Shown: in pieces, positions 1 through 8,629 of the stretch
Numbering within the stretch: position 1 is the first letter of the stretch
Layout: each line of letters starts with the position of its first letter
Origin: Myxococcales bacterium
Lineage (GTDB): Bacteria; Myxococcota; Myxococcia; Myxococcales; Myxococcaceae
Reading direction: 5' to 3'
NCBI GenBank assembly: GCA_020846875.1
Contig: JADLDB010000134.1
Location: 1 to 53,995 of the forward strand
DNA length: 53,995 nucleotides
Made by a program: the position numbers and the translations under genes
The notes under the pieces: model-generated
Told to the model about the DNA's origin: nothing
What the model saw: the letters and a program-made list of their open reading frames with translations, nothing else
Database searches by the model: none

Positions 1-150
1 GCTCCACCGCCGCCGACTCCACCGCCGCCGGCTCCACCGCCGCCGACTCCACCGCCGCCGACTCCACCGCCGCCGACTCCACCGCCGCCGACTCCACCGC
101 CGCCGACTCCACCGCCGCCGACTCCACCGCCGCCGACTCCACCGCCGCTG
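1..150. repeat. 15-bp tandem repeat, ten copies, inside a coding region
   Basis: Ten back-to-back copies of a 15-bp unit (actccaccgccgccg on the plus strand) run from the window edge to about 150; the first and third copies start with g, and the last has one changed base. The unit length is a multiple of three, so copy-number change keeps the minus-strand reading frame and only lengthens or shortens a Gly-Gly-Gly-Val-Gly linker. The array may continue to the left of the window. Confidence 0.9.
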
Positions 151-245
151 CCTCCGTCATCGACGGTGATGCTGCCTCCGCAGCCAGCGGCGAGCAGCAA
201 CGCTGCTGAGACGGCGAGAGCGCGGTGCATGAGTGCGGCGATCAT
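1..245 (-). CDS. Lipoprotein with Gly-rich repeat linker (partial, C-terminus outside window)
   Basis: A minus-strand frame opens with a short signal peptide ending LLLAAGC, then a Gly/Asp-rich stretch and the GGGVG repeats encoded by the 15-bp array; it runs off the left edge. The Cys after AAG looks like a lipidation site, so the protein is probably an envelope lipoprotein whose folded domain is held off the membrane by a flexible linker. Two ATG codons fit, at 245 and 230; neither has a clear ribosome binding site, and both keep the signal peptide. The function cannot be judged because the folded domain lies outside the window. The same linker style recurs in the lipoproteins at 12796-13608 and 35660-36481 and in the exported protein at 8620-9498. 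Confidence 0.7.
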   Translation of the reverse strand, partial: MIAALMHRALAVSAALLLAAGCGGSITVDDGGSGGGVGGGGVGGGGVGGGGVGGGGVGGGGVGGGGVGGGGAGGGGVGGGG

Positions 246-437
246 CGCGTGGCGCGCAACCTCGGGAGAACACGCTTCGCTGGCCCGTTGACCCACCCCT
301 CCGCTCCTTCCTCGCTTCTCGACCTCCGGCCGACGCTCTGCGCGATGCTCTACCCAGATGAACTCTGGGGTTGGCGGCTCCTCTCTTCCGGCCAACAACC
401 GGCGTCTTGCGCGGCGAGTTCCGAAGACGGCGCGGCG

Positions 438-641
438 CTACTCCTGGCCGGCGTTGAGCGCCTTGTCGGCGGCTTCCTGCTGCTGGCCTTCGATGCGCTT
501 CGCCGCGTCCTTCGCGTTCTTCAGTTGCTCGGGCGGCGCCTGGCCTGGCTCCCCTGCGCCCGGCATGCGCCCGTACATCACCTTGTAGGCGATGAAGCTC
601 ACCACGATGAGTCCCAGGACGATGGAGAGGATTTTGCCCAT
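438..641 (-). CDS. Small single-pass membrane protein (67 aa)
   Basis: The frame starts at an ATG at 641 and encodes 67 residues. Residues 4-20 form one hydrophobic helix (ILSIVLGLIVVSFIAYK), followed by a Pro/Gly stretch and a charged Gln/Ala/Lys-rich tail likely to be helical. No known domain is recognised. It is transcribed divergently from the outer-membrane protein gene that starts about 50 bp away, so the short intergenic stretch must hold both promoters. A role as a small inner-membrane anchor is only inferred from the topology. Confidence 0.6.
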   Translation of the reverse strand: MGKILSIVLGLIVVSFIAYKVMYGRMPGAGEPGQAPPEQLKNAKDAAKRIEGQQQEAADKALNAGQE

Positions 642-689
642 GGCACAGGACAGCCTACCCCCAGCCGGCGCGCGCAGCCGAGGGGCGGC

Positions 690-1787
690 GTGGCATATTG
701 GCGCCTCTTCACCGTGAGCGCGGCCGCCCTCCTCGTCGCCCTGTCCCTGGCCCAGGCCGAGGTGAAGCTGGTGCCCTTCGTGGCGCCCGCCTACACGCCT
801 GAGTTGGGGTTCCTCTTCAACGCGGGCGGAGCGATGACGTGGAACGCAGACCCCGCCCACCCCGACATCCCCCGCTCGTCCCTCACCCTCACCGCCGCAT
901 ACGGCACCGTCGGCGCCTTCCTCCTCCAGGCCCGGCTTGTCTCCTTCCTCGAAGGCGACCGCACCCGCATCAACGCGCTCATCGACGTGCGGGACCAGCC
1001 CGACCACTACTTCGGCGTCGGCTTCGACAACGGCTTCTCCCGCCCCCAGGGCCCCGACACCACGGCGCTGCGCAGGACGTGGTGGAGCGCGGACCCCACG
1101 CTGCTGCGCCGTCTGGCGGGCCCCCTCTACGGCGGCGCAGTGCTGCAGCTCTCCGGCACCCTGGCGCGCGACGTGAGCGAAGGCGTGGCCGCCGACCCGG
1201 ACTACCAGCGCCACGGCGCGCAGGTGGTGAACACCGGCATGGGCCTCACCTTGCAGCTCGACACCCGCGACGTGCCCATCAACGCGCAGAAAGGCGTCTT
1301 CCTCGCCGCCACCTGGACCTTCTTCGGCCGCGCGCTGGGCGCCACCACCGAGTGGCACGCGCTGAGCGCCGACTACCGGCACTACGTGACGCTCTTCCGC
1401 GCCGGCACCACCCTGGCCTGGCAGGTGAAGTACCGCGCCGCCTTCGGCGACGTGCCCTGGTCCGAGATGACGCAGGTGGGCACGCCCTTCGACCTGCGCG
1501 CCTACCGCTGGGGCCAGTACCGGGACCGCACCGGCTTCACCGCGCTGGTGGAGTTCCGCTTCATGCTGCCGTTTCCGCCCGAGTCGCTCTGGTCGCACCT
1601 GGGCTTCGCCGCGTGGGGCGGCCTGGGGGCGCTCTCGCCGACGGCGCTGCCCAACTTCACGCAGGTGCTGCCGTCGGCGGGGGCGGGCCTGCGCGTGGAG
1701 TTGATGCGGCGGGTGACGCTGCGCCTCGACGTGGGCTTCGGGCGCGGGTCGCGCGCCGTGTACTTCAACTTCCTCGAGGCCTTCTGA
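690..1787 (+). CDS. Omp85/BamA-like outer-membrane beta-barrel protein
   Basis: The protein has a signal peptide ending in SLAQA and then about 340 residues of alternating amphipathic strands, closing with a terminal aromatic residue (EAF) typical of outer-membrane barrels. Near residue 269 it carries LRAYRWGQYRDR, which matches the conserved loop-6 motif (R-G/A-Y...G-Y-R-D) of Omp85 surface-antigen barrels. There are no POTRA domains, so this is a stand-alone barrel like those in patatin fusions or small D15-type proteins, not BamA itself. The GTG at 690, preceded by GAGGGG, was chosen; GTG at 714 would give a shorter signal peptide. Much longer upstream reading is possible in this frame but has no signal-peptide logic. 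The ligand or client is unknown. Confidence 0.8.
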   Translation: MAYWRLFTVSAAALLVALSLAQAEVKLVPFVAPAYTPELGFLFNAGGAMTWNADPAHPDIPRSSLTLTAAYGTVGAFLLQARLVSFLEGDRTRINALIDVRDQPDHYFGVGFDNGFSRPQGPDTTALRRTWWSADPTLLRRLAGPLYGGAVLQLSGTLARDVSEGVAADPDYQRHGAQVVNTGMGLTLQLDTRDVPINAQKGVFLAATWTFFGRALGATTEWHALSADYRHYVTLFRAGTTLAWQVKYRAAFGDVPWSEMTQVGTPFDLRAYRWGQYRDRTGFTALVEFRFMLPFPPESLWSHLGFAAWGGLGALSPTALPNFTQVLPSAGAGLRVELMRRVTLRLDVGFGRGSRAVYFNFLEAF

Positions 1788-1790
1788 CGG

Positions 1791-3383
1791 TCACAGCGGG
1801 TACCAGTACTCCCGTCCGTCGCTGGCCACGAAGCGGTAGTCCATCACCGCGGGCCAGAGGGGCGGGACGCACTGGGCTTCCCACGCGTCCAGCTCGCCGA
1901 GGAGGCGCTTCACGTCCTCAGGCCGCGCGGCCGAGACGTCCTTCTTCTCTCCCGCGTCGCTTTCGAGGTCGAACAGCGCCGTCACCCCCGACTGGCGGTC
2001 TCGAAGCAGCTTGAGCGGCCCCTGGCGCAGCGCGCTCGCGTACCCGGCGCGCCAGAAGAGCGTCTGGTGGGGGGGCCCTGCCTTCTCGCCCCGCACGAAG
2101 GGCAGGAGGTCCACGCCGTCGTACGCGCGGTCCTGGGGCAAGGGCAGGCCCACCGCCTCGGCGATGGTGGCCACCACGTCCAGCGTGCTGACCGGCTCGT
2201 CGTAGCGGGCGCCCGCGGGCAGCCGCCCCGGCCAGCGCATCGCGAAGGGCACGCGCACGCCGCCCTCGAAGTGGGTGAACTTCCCGCCCTGGTACGGCGC
2301 GTTGGTGGTGGCCTGCGTGTACAGCGCCGCCCCGTTGTCACTCACGAAGATGACCAGCGTGTCGTCGGCCAGGCCGAGCTCGTCCAGCGCGTCCAGCACC
2401 CGGCCCACCGAGGTGTCCAGCGAGCGGATGAGTGACAGGTAGCTGCGGCGAAGGGGGTCCTTCTCCCCGGCGAAGGCGTCCCAGTCGCTGCGCTTGGCCT
2501 GAAACGGCGTGTGCGGGTTCTGGTACGGCAGGTAGAGGAAGAAGGGCTCGTCCCGGTGCTTGGCGATGAAGCCGATGGCCTCGTCGGTGAAGACGTCGGT
2601 GAGGTAGCGCGGCTCCTCCACCACCTTGCCGTCGCGGACCAACGCCGCGCTGCCGGTGCGCCCCTTGTCCCAGATGAAGCGGTCAGAGAACTCCGGCAGG
2701 TGCTGGTCGACGATGTCCGCGCGCCCCTCCGGCTCGGCGTACAGGGAGAAGGCCTCGTAGAAGCCGGTGAACTCGTCGAAGCCCCGGTGCTGCGGCTGGA
2801 AGTCCGGGCTCCACCCGAGGTGCCACTTGCCGAACATCCCCGTGGCGTAGCCGGCGCGGCGCAACAACTCGGGCAGCAAGAGCTCCGAGCGCGGAATGCC
2901 CTGGCGCTGCACGTCCTCGGTGTCGGGCGCCCGGTAGGTGAGCAGCCGCCAGTCGTCGGTGGCCAGGAAGAGGCGCGCGAAGAAGAACTCGAGGCGGTTG
3001 CGGGCGTAGCGGTCGTGCGGCTGGCCCTCGTGCCCGAAGCGCTCCTGGTAGCGGCCGGTGAGCAGCCCCGCGCGCGACGGCGAGCACAAGGGCGCGGTGA
3101 CGTAGCCCGCCCCGTAGCGCACGCCGTCGCGGGCCAGCCGCTCCAGGTTGGGCGTCTGGACGCCGCTCGCTCCGTACAGCGAGGTGTCGGCCATGCCGAG
3201 GTCGTCGGCGACGATGAGCACCACGTTCACCTTCTGCTTCGGGGTGACGCGCGGCTGAGCGAGCCACGCGTCGCGCCCCGCCAGCGCCTTCTCATTCGGG
3301 CGGATGCGGTACGCCTCGCCGCCGGTGGCGCACGACGCGAGCAGGAAGAGCCACCACCAGCGAGCCGTCACGCGCCGCACCAT
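1791..3383 (-). CDS. Sulfatase lipoprotein (formylglycine-dependent)
   Basis: This is a 530-residue type I sulfatase that hydrolyses sulfate esters. The N-terminus has a lipoprotein signal with Cys18 (LLASC). Metal-binding Asp60-Asp61 lie in IVADDLG, and C100-S-P-S-R104 followed by AGLLTGR is the Cys-type sulfatase signature whose Cys becomes formylglycine; a later SDNG supplies further metal ligands. Activity would need a formylglycine-generating enzyme from elsewhere in the genome. It ends 3 bp after the Omp85 gene, in convergent orientation. Substrate cannot be assigned, but the envelope location and long insertions resemble arylsulfatase or glycan-sulfatase relatives. Confidence 0.93.
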   Translation of the reverse strand: MVRRVTARWWWLFLLASCATGGEAYRIRPNEKALAGRDAWLAQPRVTPKQKVNVVLIVADDLGMADTSLYGASGVQTPNLERLARDGVRYGAGYVTAPLCSPSRAGLLTGRYQERFGHEGQPHDRYARNRLEFFFARLFLATDDWRLLTYRAPDTEDVQRQGIPRSELLLPELLRRAGYATGMFGKWHLGWSPDFQPQHRGFDEFTGFYEAFSLYAEPEGRADIVDQHLPEFSDRFIWDKGRTGSAALVRDGKVVEEPRYLTDVFTDEAIGFIAKHRDEPFFLYLPYQNPHTPFQAKRSDWDAFAGEKDPLRRSYLSLIRSLDTSVGRVLDALDELGLADDTLVIFVSDNGAALYTQATTNAPYQGGKFTHFEGGVRVPFAMRWPGRLPAGARYDEPVSTLDVVATIAEAVGLPLPQDRAYDGVDLLPFVRGEKAGPPHQTLFWRAGYASALRQGPLKLLRDRQSGVTALFDLESDAGEKKDVSAARPEDVKRLLGELDAWEAQCVPPLWPAVMDYRFVASDGREYWYPL

Positions 3384-3405
3384 AGCGCGTCGGGCCGGAG
3401 CACCC

Positions 3406-4653
3406 TCAGACGTCCCACTCGGGCAGCGGACTCAGGCGCCCCTCGAAGAGGCGCCAGGCCCCGCCGATGCCCTCGCGCGCCGACTCCAGGCCCTCCAGCT
3501 TCTTCGCCGAGGCCGTGTCGGACTCGCGGCACAGCAGCACCAGCTCCCGCAGCCCCAGGTACACCCGCCACGGCCCGGGCCCCGCCGCCTTCTCCAGCGC
3601 CGCCTGGTGCGAAGGCGTCAGGACTCGCGCCCCGTCGTGCCCGTCACCGTGCGCCAGCGCCCACAGCCCGGTGGGCGTCGCGGACAGCCGCAGCGCGCCT
3701 TGCTCCAGCTCGATGGCGCGCACCTCCGCCGGGTGGGCCTCCAGGTTCTTCCACGCCGCGGTGTCCAGTTGCTCCAGGTCCACCCGCATCGCGGACAGCA
3801 CGCCCTCGGGCACGTACAGCACCACCTCCGGGTCCTCTACCGCATAGAAGAACCACAGCCCCGCCGGCCCTTCGCGCCGCACCGTCCCCGTCGCCCGCTC
3901 GAGGAAAGACGAGTCGCGCAGCACCGGCAGCACCTTGGACAACAGCTGCAGCTTCCCCGGGGGCAGGCCCAGGCTGCGCTCGGCGAAGTCCCGCCCGATG
4001 AGGGCCACCGCGCCGTCCAGGTCCTGCCCGGTGCGCCGCGCCTCGCGGAACAGGGAGTCCAGGTCGAAGCGCGCCACCCCGCCGCGGCCCAGGCGAATCA
4101 ACACCGCGTCCTTCTGGAGGAGGAACGGCGTGGACTGCGCCTTCAGCACCTCGGACAGCGCGTGGGTGAAGTCCTCCAGCGACGGCCCGTGGGCCAGGTC
4201 CGCCGGCTGCGCCGCCTCCACCTCGCTGAAGAGCAACTGCGCCTCGCTGTCGAAGGGGTCCTTCCGCAGCACCTGCTGCAGCAGCTCCTTCGCTCGGCTC
4301 CACTCTGCGCGCCGCAGCGCGACGGTGGCCAGCGCCTTGAGGGGCTCGGGGTCGGCGGGGTTCAGCTCCAGCGCGCGCTTGAGCGGCTCTTCCGCCTCCG
4401 TCCACTTCTCCAGGCTGATGAGGGCGCGGCCCAGCGCCAGGTGCACCTGCGCCTCTTTGGGGAAGTCGCGGCGCACCGCCAGCAGGAGCGAAATGGCCTG
4501 CCGCGGGTGGTCGGCGTTGATGAGCGCCTGCGCCACCGTGGTGCGCAGGGTGGGCCCGCCTTCCCGCTGCGCGGCCGCCGTCAGCTCGTTCAGCTCGTCG
4601 TCGGTGAGGCGCTCGCCGCTCCACACCTTGGACTGGATGCGCTCGACCGACAC
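3406..4653 (-). CDS. TPR-repeat protein with DUF1444-like C-terminal region
   Basis: The 415-residue protein has no signal peptide. Residues about 35-155 hold tandem TPR helices (for example WTEAEEPLKRALELNPADPEPL), and the C-terminal two thirds have the look of a DUF1444/YtpQ-type domain, with a characteristic FLLQKDAVLIRL strand pair and a repeated domain half. The reaction, if any, is not known for that family, and the DUF1444 match is from memory of the pattern only. It starts with GTG at 4653 and lies directly upstream of the sulfatase on the same strand (22 bp gap), so the two may be co-transcribed. It is divergent from the isocitrate dehydrogenase gene. Confidence 0.75.
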   Translation of the reverse strand: MSVERIQSKVWSGERLTDDELNELTAAAQREGGPTLRTTVAQALINADHPRQAISLLLAVRRDFPKEAQVHLALGRALISLEKWTEAEEPLKRALELNPADPEPLKALATVALRRAEWSRAKELLQQVLRKDPFDSEAQLLFSEVEAAQPADLAHGPSLEDFTHALSEVLKAQSTPFLLQKDAVLIRLGRGGVARFDLDSLFREARRTGQDLDGAVALIGRDFAERSLGLPPGKLQLLSKVLPVLRDSSFLERATGTVRREGPAGLWFFYAVEDPEVVLYVPEGVLSAMRVDLEQLDTAAWKNLEAHPAEVRAIELEQGALRLSATPTGLWALAHGDGHDGARVLTPSHQAALEKAAGPGPWRVYLGLRELVLLCRESDTASAKKLEGLESAREGIGGAWRLFEGRLSPLPEWDV

Positions 4654-4721
4654 GGCGCGCAGCCTACCACCCGCCCATCCCTGTGACGGGAGGCGCCTCG
4701 CCTGCTACAGACACCCACCCC

Positions 4722-5732
4722 ATGAGCGACGCGCGACGGACGGTGACCTTGATGAGCGGCGACGGCATTGGCCCCGAGGTGATGGAAGCCACCCGCGCCA
4801 TCCTCGAGGCCGCGAGGTGCCCGCTGGACTACGAGTACCAGGAGGCCGGCGCCGGCGCCTCGTCCCGCTTCGGCACCAACCTGCCCGACGTCACCGTGGA
4901 GTCCTGCCTGCGCAACGGGGTGGGCCTCAAGGGCCCCACCGCCACCGGCATCGGCGGCGGCCAGCAGTCGGCCAACGTGGCCCTGCGCAAGCGCCTCGAC
5001 CTCTACGCCAGCCTGCGCCCGGTGAAGTCCATCCCCGGGGTGAAGACGCGCTACGAGGACGTGGACCTGGTGGTGGTGCGGGAGAACACCGAGGACCTCT
5101 ACGCCGGCCTCGAGCACATCGTGGTGCCGGGCGTGGTGGAGAGCCTCAAAATCATCACCGAGAAGGCGTCCACCCGCATCTGCCGCTTCGCCTTCGAGTA
5201 CGCCCGCGCCCGCGGCCGCAAGAAGGTGTCGGCGGTGCACAAGGCCAACATCATGAAGCTGTCCGACGGCCTCTTCCTCGACTGCTTCCGCGCCGTGTCG
5301 CGCGAGTTCCCCGACATCCAGGGCGAGGAAGTCATCGTCGACGCCCTGTGCATGCAGTTGGTGCGCTGGCCGGAGAAGTTCGACGTGATGGTGATGGAGA
5401 ACCTCTACGGCGACATCGTGTCCGACTTGTGCGCGGGCCTGGTGGGCGGGCTGGGCCTGGTGCCGGGCGCCAACCTCGGGGAGAAGACGGCCGTCTTCGA
5501 GGCGGTGCACGGGACGGCGCCGGACATCGCGGGCAGCGGCCTGGCCAACCCCACCGCGCTCTTGATGTCCGCGGTGATGATGCTGGACTACCTGAAGCTG
5601 ACCGAGCACTCCCGGCGCATCGAGCAGGCGCTCCTGGCGGTGTACGCCGAGGGGAAGGTGAAGACGAAGGACCTCGGCGGCAGCGCGAAGACGACGGACT
5701 TCACCCGAGCCGTCATCGACGCGATGAAGTGA
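4722..5732 (+). CDS. Isocitrate dehydrogenase, NAD-type family
   Basis: The 336-residue product belongs to the beta-decarboxylating dehydrogenase family. It shows the substrate loop [18 protein letters not shown], the [13 protein letters not shown] segment, the catalytic Lys region ([12 protein letters not shown]) and the metal/NAD region ([11 protein letters not shown]). The Ser-x-Asn pair in the substrate loop and the ENTEDLYAG run fit isocitrate rather than isopropylmalate or tartrate, and the short length fits the NAD-dependent, IDH3-like group. It would oxidise isocitrate to 2-oxoglutarate in the TCA cycle. ATG 4722 was chosen because the family N-terminus ([15 protein letters not shown]) follows at once. 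The ApbE gene begins 9 bp downstream. Confidence 0.92.
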   Translation: MSDARRTVTLMSGDGIGPEVMEATRAILEAARCPLDYEYQEAGAGASSRFGTNLPDVTVESCLRNGVGLKGPTATGIGGGQQSANVALRKRLDLYASLRPVKSIPGVKTRYEDVDLVVVRENTEDLYAGLEHIVVPGVVESLKIITEKASTRICRFAFEYARARGRKKVSAVHKANIMKLSDGLFLDCFRAVSREFPDIQGEEVIVDALCMQLVRWPEKFDVMVMENLYGDIVSDLCAGLVGGLGLVPGANLGEKTAVFEAVHGTAPDIAGSGLANPTALLMSAVMMLDYLKLTEHSRRIEQALLAVYAEGKVKTKDLGGSAKTTDFTRAVIDAMK

Positions 5733-5741
5733 GGAGCTCGC

Positions 5742-6809
5742 GTGCACGGTGACGGGAAGCTCCCTCGCCCCTGGCTGGCCGCGCTCCTCGTGGTGTCCTC
5801 CGCCGCCTGGGCCGACGCCGGCACCCTCGACGCCGGCACCGGCGAGCCCTTCGTGCGCCGCACCCGGGAGTTGATGCACACCCGCGTGGCCATCGCGCTG
5901 CCCTGGTCGATGGACGCCGCCGCGCGCGAAGCCGCCTTCACCGAGGCCTTCGCCGTCTTCGAGGCCATCGAGGTGCGGCTCAACGAGTGGAAGCCCGACT
6001 CCCCACTCTCCCGGGTGAACGCGGGCGCCGGCGGGAAGCCGGTGGAGGCGCCGGCCGACGTGTGTGACGTCGTCTCGCTGGCGCTGGACGGCGCGAGGAA
6101 GACGGGCGGGCTGTTCGACCCGACGTGGGCGGCGCTCAAGGACGTGTGGCGCTTCGGCAGCGACGAGACGGGTGAGGTGCCCTCCGACGAGGCGCTCGCG
6201 AAGGTGTGCCCACTGGTGAACTGGAAGGCGGTGGAGCTCGAGCCGCTGACGAAGCCGACGACGGAGCGCGCCTGCACCATCCGCCTGGCGAAGCTGGGGA
6301 TGCGCCTGGGGCTGGGCGGCGTGGTGAAGGGCTGGGGCGTGGACCAGGTGGTGAAGCGCCTGCGCGCGAAGGGCCTCGCCGACTTCTTCGTGCAGGCCGG
6401 CGGGGACTTGTACCTCGCGGGGAAGAATGGAGACCGGCCCTGGCGCGCCGGCATCCGCGACCCGAGAGGCCCGCTGGAGCAGACCGTCGCGCGGCTGGAG
6501 GTGGGCGACACCGCCTTCTCCACCTCGGGCGACTATGAGCACTTCTTCCTGAAGGACGGCGTGCGCTACCACCACCTCATCGACCCGCGCACCTGCCGGC
6601 CGGCGACGACGTCCATCTCCGCCACCGTGCTGGCGAAGACGGCGGTGGACGCGGAGTTCCTCACCAAGGCTGTCTTCATCCTTGGCCCGAAGGAAGGCGG
6701 AAAGCTGGCCGAGAAGCTGGGCGCGCAGGTGGTCGTCATCACCCCCGATGAGGCCGTGCACGCCTCGAAGGCCCTCGAGGGCCGCCTCGTCACCTGGAAG
6801 AACCGGTGA
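5742..6809 (+). CDS. apbE: FAD:protein FMN transferase, periplasmic (ApbE)
   Basis: ApbE moves FMN from FAD onto a Thr or Ser of exported flavoproteins. This copy has a signal peptide ending near SSAAWA, so it acts in the periplasm. The family motifs are present: GGVVKGWGVDQ, QAGGDLYLAG and HHLIDPRTC, plus a late Ala/Asp-rich metal-binding segment (AKTAVDAEFLTKA). Length (355 aa) is normal. The GTG start at 5742 follows GAGGAG at 5731 with good spacing. It is 9 bp behind the dehydrogenase gene but functionally fits the convergent operon that ends 2 bp away at 6812 (DUF4266, DUF3570, heme-motif proteins): I recall ApbE-DUF4266-DUF3570 sets in other bacteria. No substrate with the canonical S-G-A-T type acceptor was seen in the window. 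Confidence 0.93.
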   Translation: MHGDGKLPRPWLAALLVVSSAAWADAGTLDAGTGEPFVRRTRELMHTRVAIALPWSMDAAAREAAFTEAFAVFEAIEVRLNEWKPDSPLSRVNAGAGGKPVEAPADVCDVVSLALDGARKTGGLFDPTWAALKDVWRFGSDETGEVPSDEALAKVCPLVNWKAVELEPLTKPTTERACTIRLAKLGMRLGLGGVVKGWGVDQVVKRLRAKGLADFFVQAGGDLYLAGKNGDRPWRAGIRDPRGPLEQTVARLEVGDTAFSTSGDYEHFFLKDGVRYHHLIDPRTCRPATTSISATVLAKTAVDAEFLTKAVFILGPKEGGKLAEKLGAQVVVITPDEAVHASKALEGRLVTWKNR

Positions 6810-6811
6810 AG

Positions 6812-8629
6812 CTACAGCTCGACGCGCGCCGCCACCTGCCCGCCGTGCGTCACGTCCGTCGCCTGCAGCGGCCCCGCTCCGCGCGCGCCTCCGCCGGCAA
6901 AGCGCACCTGGCTCCAGGAGAAGAGGTACTTGAGGCCGAGGTGCACGCCGGACCTCCCCAGCCCCAGGCCCACCTGCGCCTGCCCGCCGGCGGTGAGGCC
7001 TCCCAGAAACGCGCCGTAGCCCGTCTCCGCCAGGGTGCCCGCGTCCACCACTGCGCCGAGGCGTGGCCGCACCTCCACCACCACCGGGCCGGAGAAGCGC
7101 AGCGCCACCTCTCCGCCCAGCGACTGCAGCCACACGTCGTCGAAGGCGCTGTTCTTCTCCACCCCGCCGACCTCCATGCGGAAGAGGCCGCGCGGCGAGA
7201 CGGAGAAGCGCCCCAGGTCGAAGCGCCAGCCCAGGGCGAGAAAGCCCTCCGAAGGCAACACCGCGTTGGCGTCGGTCTGGTCCGCGCCGATGGCCCAGCC
7301 CACCTGGTAGTTGCCTTCGAGGTGCAGCCCGCCGTCGGCCAGGCGCAACAGGCGCAGCGGGTAGAGGAGGAAGCCGAAGGCCACCGCGGGGTACGCCATG
7401 GCGTAGCGCTGGAAGGGCGCGTCGGAGTCGAGCGCGAAGACGCGGTGGCCGCCGCCCAGCCCGGCGGAGAGCTCGAGGGCCGAGGGAGCGTCTGAGTCGT
7501 CGCGGCGCCGCTGCAGGGTGGAGGCGACGCGGTCGGCATCCGCCGTGCCGGCGAGGGAGGTGGCCGATGCGGCCGAGGTGCCCGCGGAGGTGCCCGGCGC
7601 CGCCCCTGCCGAGGGGCGCCCACTCTCCGCCGCCGCCCCCGGTGCCGCCCCGGTCGAAGTCGAGGAGTCACCCGTGGAGGCCGCAGCGGGAGCAGCGCCC
7701 GCGCCGGCTGACGAGGCCGCGCCCGGCGCGACGGACGACGCCCCTGCGGCAGGGGCGTCCACCGCGGGAGGCTTCTGCGGGGCGCCGTCCTCGCTCTTCT
7801 TCTTCGCGCTCGCCGCCGCCGGCTTCTTCGGGGCGTTCTTCTTCGGCGCCGCCCACGACGCATCCGGTGCCAGCAGCAACGCGAACAGCACGCCCGCGAG
7901 GGAGCACCTCCTCGGCCCGGCCCTCTCCTGCGATGGAGGAGAAGGAGCCCCCTTCCGGCGCAGCAGCAGCACGAGGACCAGCCACGCCAGCGCGCTCCCC
8001 GGCACCGCCGCGCAACCGCCCGGCTTCGGCGTCGTCGGCGAGGGGAGGCCCACCACCAGCGACACCGCCGCGTCCTCCAGGTTGGTGCCGTCGCCGTTGC
8101 CGGCCACCGCCGAGAAATACAGTGTCACCTGGCCCACGTCGGTGGCCGGCGCCGTCCACGCAAGCCGCCACCGCGTCAGGCCCTCCCGGCACGCGTTGGA
8201 GTGCGCCACCCGCCCGTCCGCCGACACCTCCACCACCGCCGAGAAGCCGTCGGGGCACAGCGCCTCGGCCTCCATTCCCGGCGCGGGCGGCGCCACGGAC
8301 AATGTCCCGGCCGGCGCCCCCGCTGCGTCCACCACCTCCAGCGCGATGGCCGAGGCCTTCGCCGCCTCCGTCACCGACACCTCCAGTGGGTACGTCTCGC
8401 CCGGCGCGTAGCCCTCGGCGTCCAGGTTCCTCCCTGACGCCGTGATGCTGGCCCGCAAGGTGGGCTGCTTCTGGCTGGGAAGGGGCCCGTGGCACACCCC
8501 GCAGCTCCACTTCGACGCCGGCGCCCCGGTGAAGTCCACCCCGCCGCCGCCGCCCACGAAGGCCGGGGCCTGGAAGTTGACCGGCACGGTGAAGGCCAGC
8601 ACCGACAAGGTGACGAGGCTCACGGCCAC
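6812..8629 (-). CDS. CxxCH/reeler-domain protein fused in frame to an outer-membrane protein
   Basis: This 605-residue reading frame looks like two proteins joined. Residues 1-225 have a signal peptide, a single heme-c type motif C43-G-V-C46-H47, a reeler-like (choice-of-anchor V) domain with GYAPGETY and WRLAWTAP, and then PGGC206 followed by a short hydrophobic helix and LRRKG, which resembles a myxobacterial C-terminal sorting tail. Residues about 242-260 then form a second signal-peptide-like stretch (SLAGVLFALLLAPDASWA), followed by an Ala/Pro/Lys-rich linker to about 390 and a beta-rich, probably outer-membrane barrel, domain. A GTG at 7891 could start the second part separately. The start GTG 8629 follows GGAGGT; GTG 8623 would overlap the upstream stop. 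It is the last gene of the DUF4266 operon, and its first half resembles the protein at 13632-14327. Confidence 0.75.
   Translation of the reverse strand: MAVSLVTLSVLAFTVPVNFQAPAFVGGGGGVDFTGAPASKWSCGVCHGPLPSQKQPTLRASITASGRNLDAEGYAPGETYPLEVSVTEAAKASAIALEVVDAAGAPAGTLSVAPPAPGMEAEALCPDGFSAVVEVSADGRVAHSNACREGLTRWRLAWTAPATDVGQVTLYFSAVAGNGDGTNLEDAAVSLVVGLPSPTTPKPGGCAAVPGSALAWLVLVLLLRRKGAPSPPSQERAGPRRCSLAGVLFALLLAPDASWAAPKKNAPKKPAAASAKKKSEDGAPQKPPAVDAPAAGASSVAPGAASSAGAGAAPAAASTGDSSTSTGAAPGAAAESGRPSAGAAPGTSAGTSAASATSLAGTADADRVASTLQRRRDDSDAPSALELSAGLGGGHRVFALDSDAPFQRYAMAYPAVAFGFLLYPLRLLRLADGGLHLEGNYQVGWAIGADQTDANAVLPSEGFLALGWRFDLGRFSVSPRGLFRMEVGGVEKNSAFDDVWLQSLGGEVALRFSGPVVVEVRPRLGAVVDAGTLAETGYGAFLGGLTAGGQAQVGLGLGRSGVHLGLKYLFSWSQVRFAGGGARGAGPLQATDVTHGGQVAARVEL

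Noticed and set aside
1-150. Left-edge repeat array as a CRISPR
   Set aside because: Copies are contiguous 15-mers without spacers and encode a Gly-rich linker in one frame.
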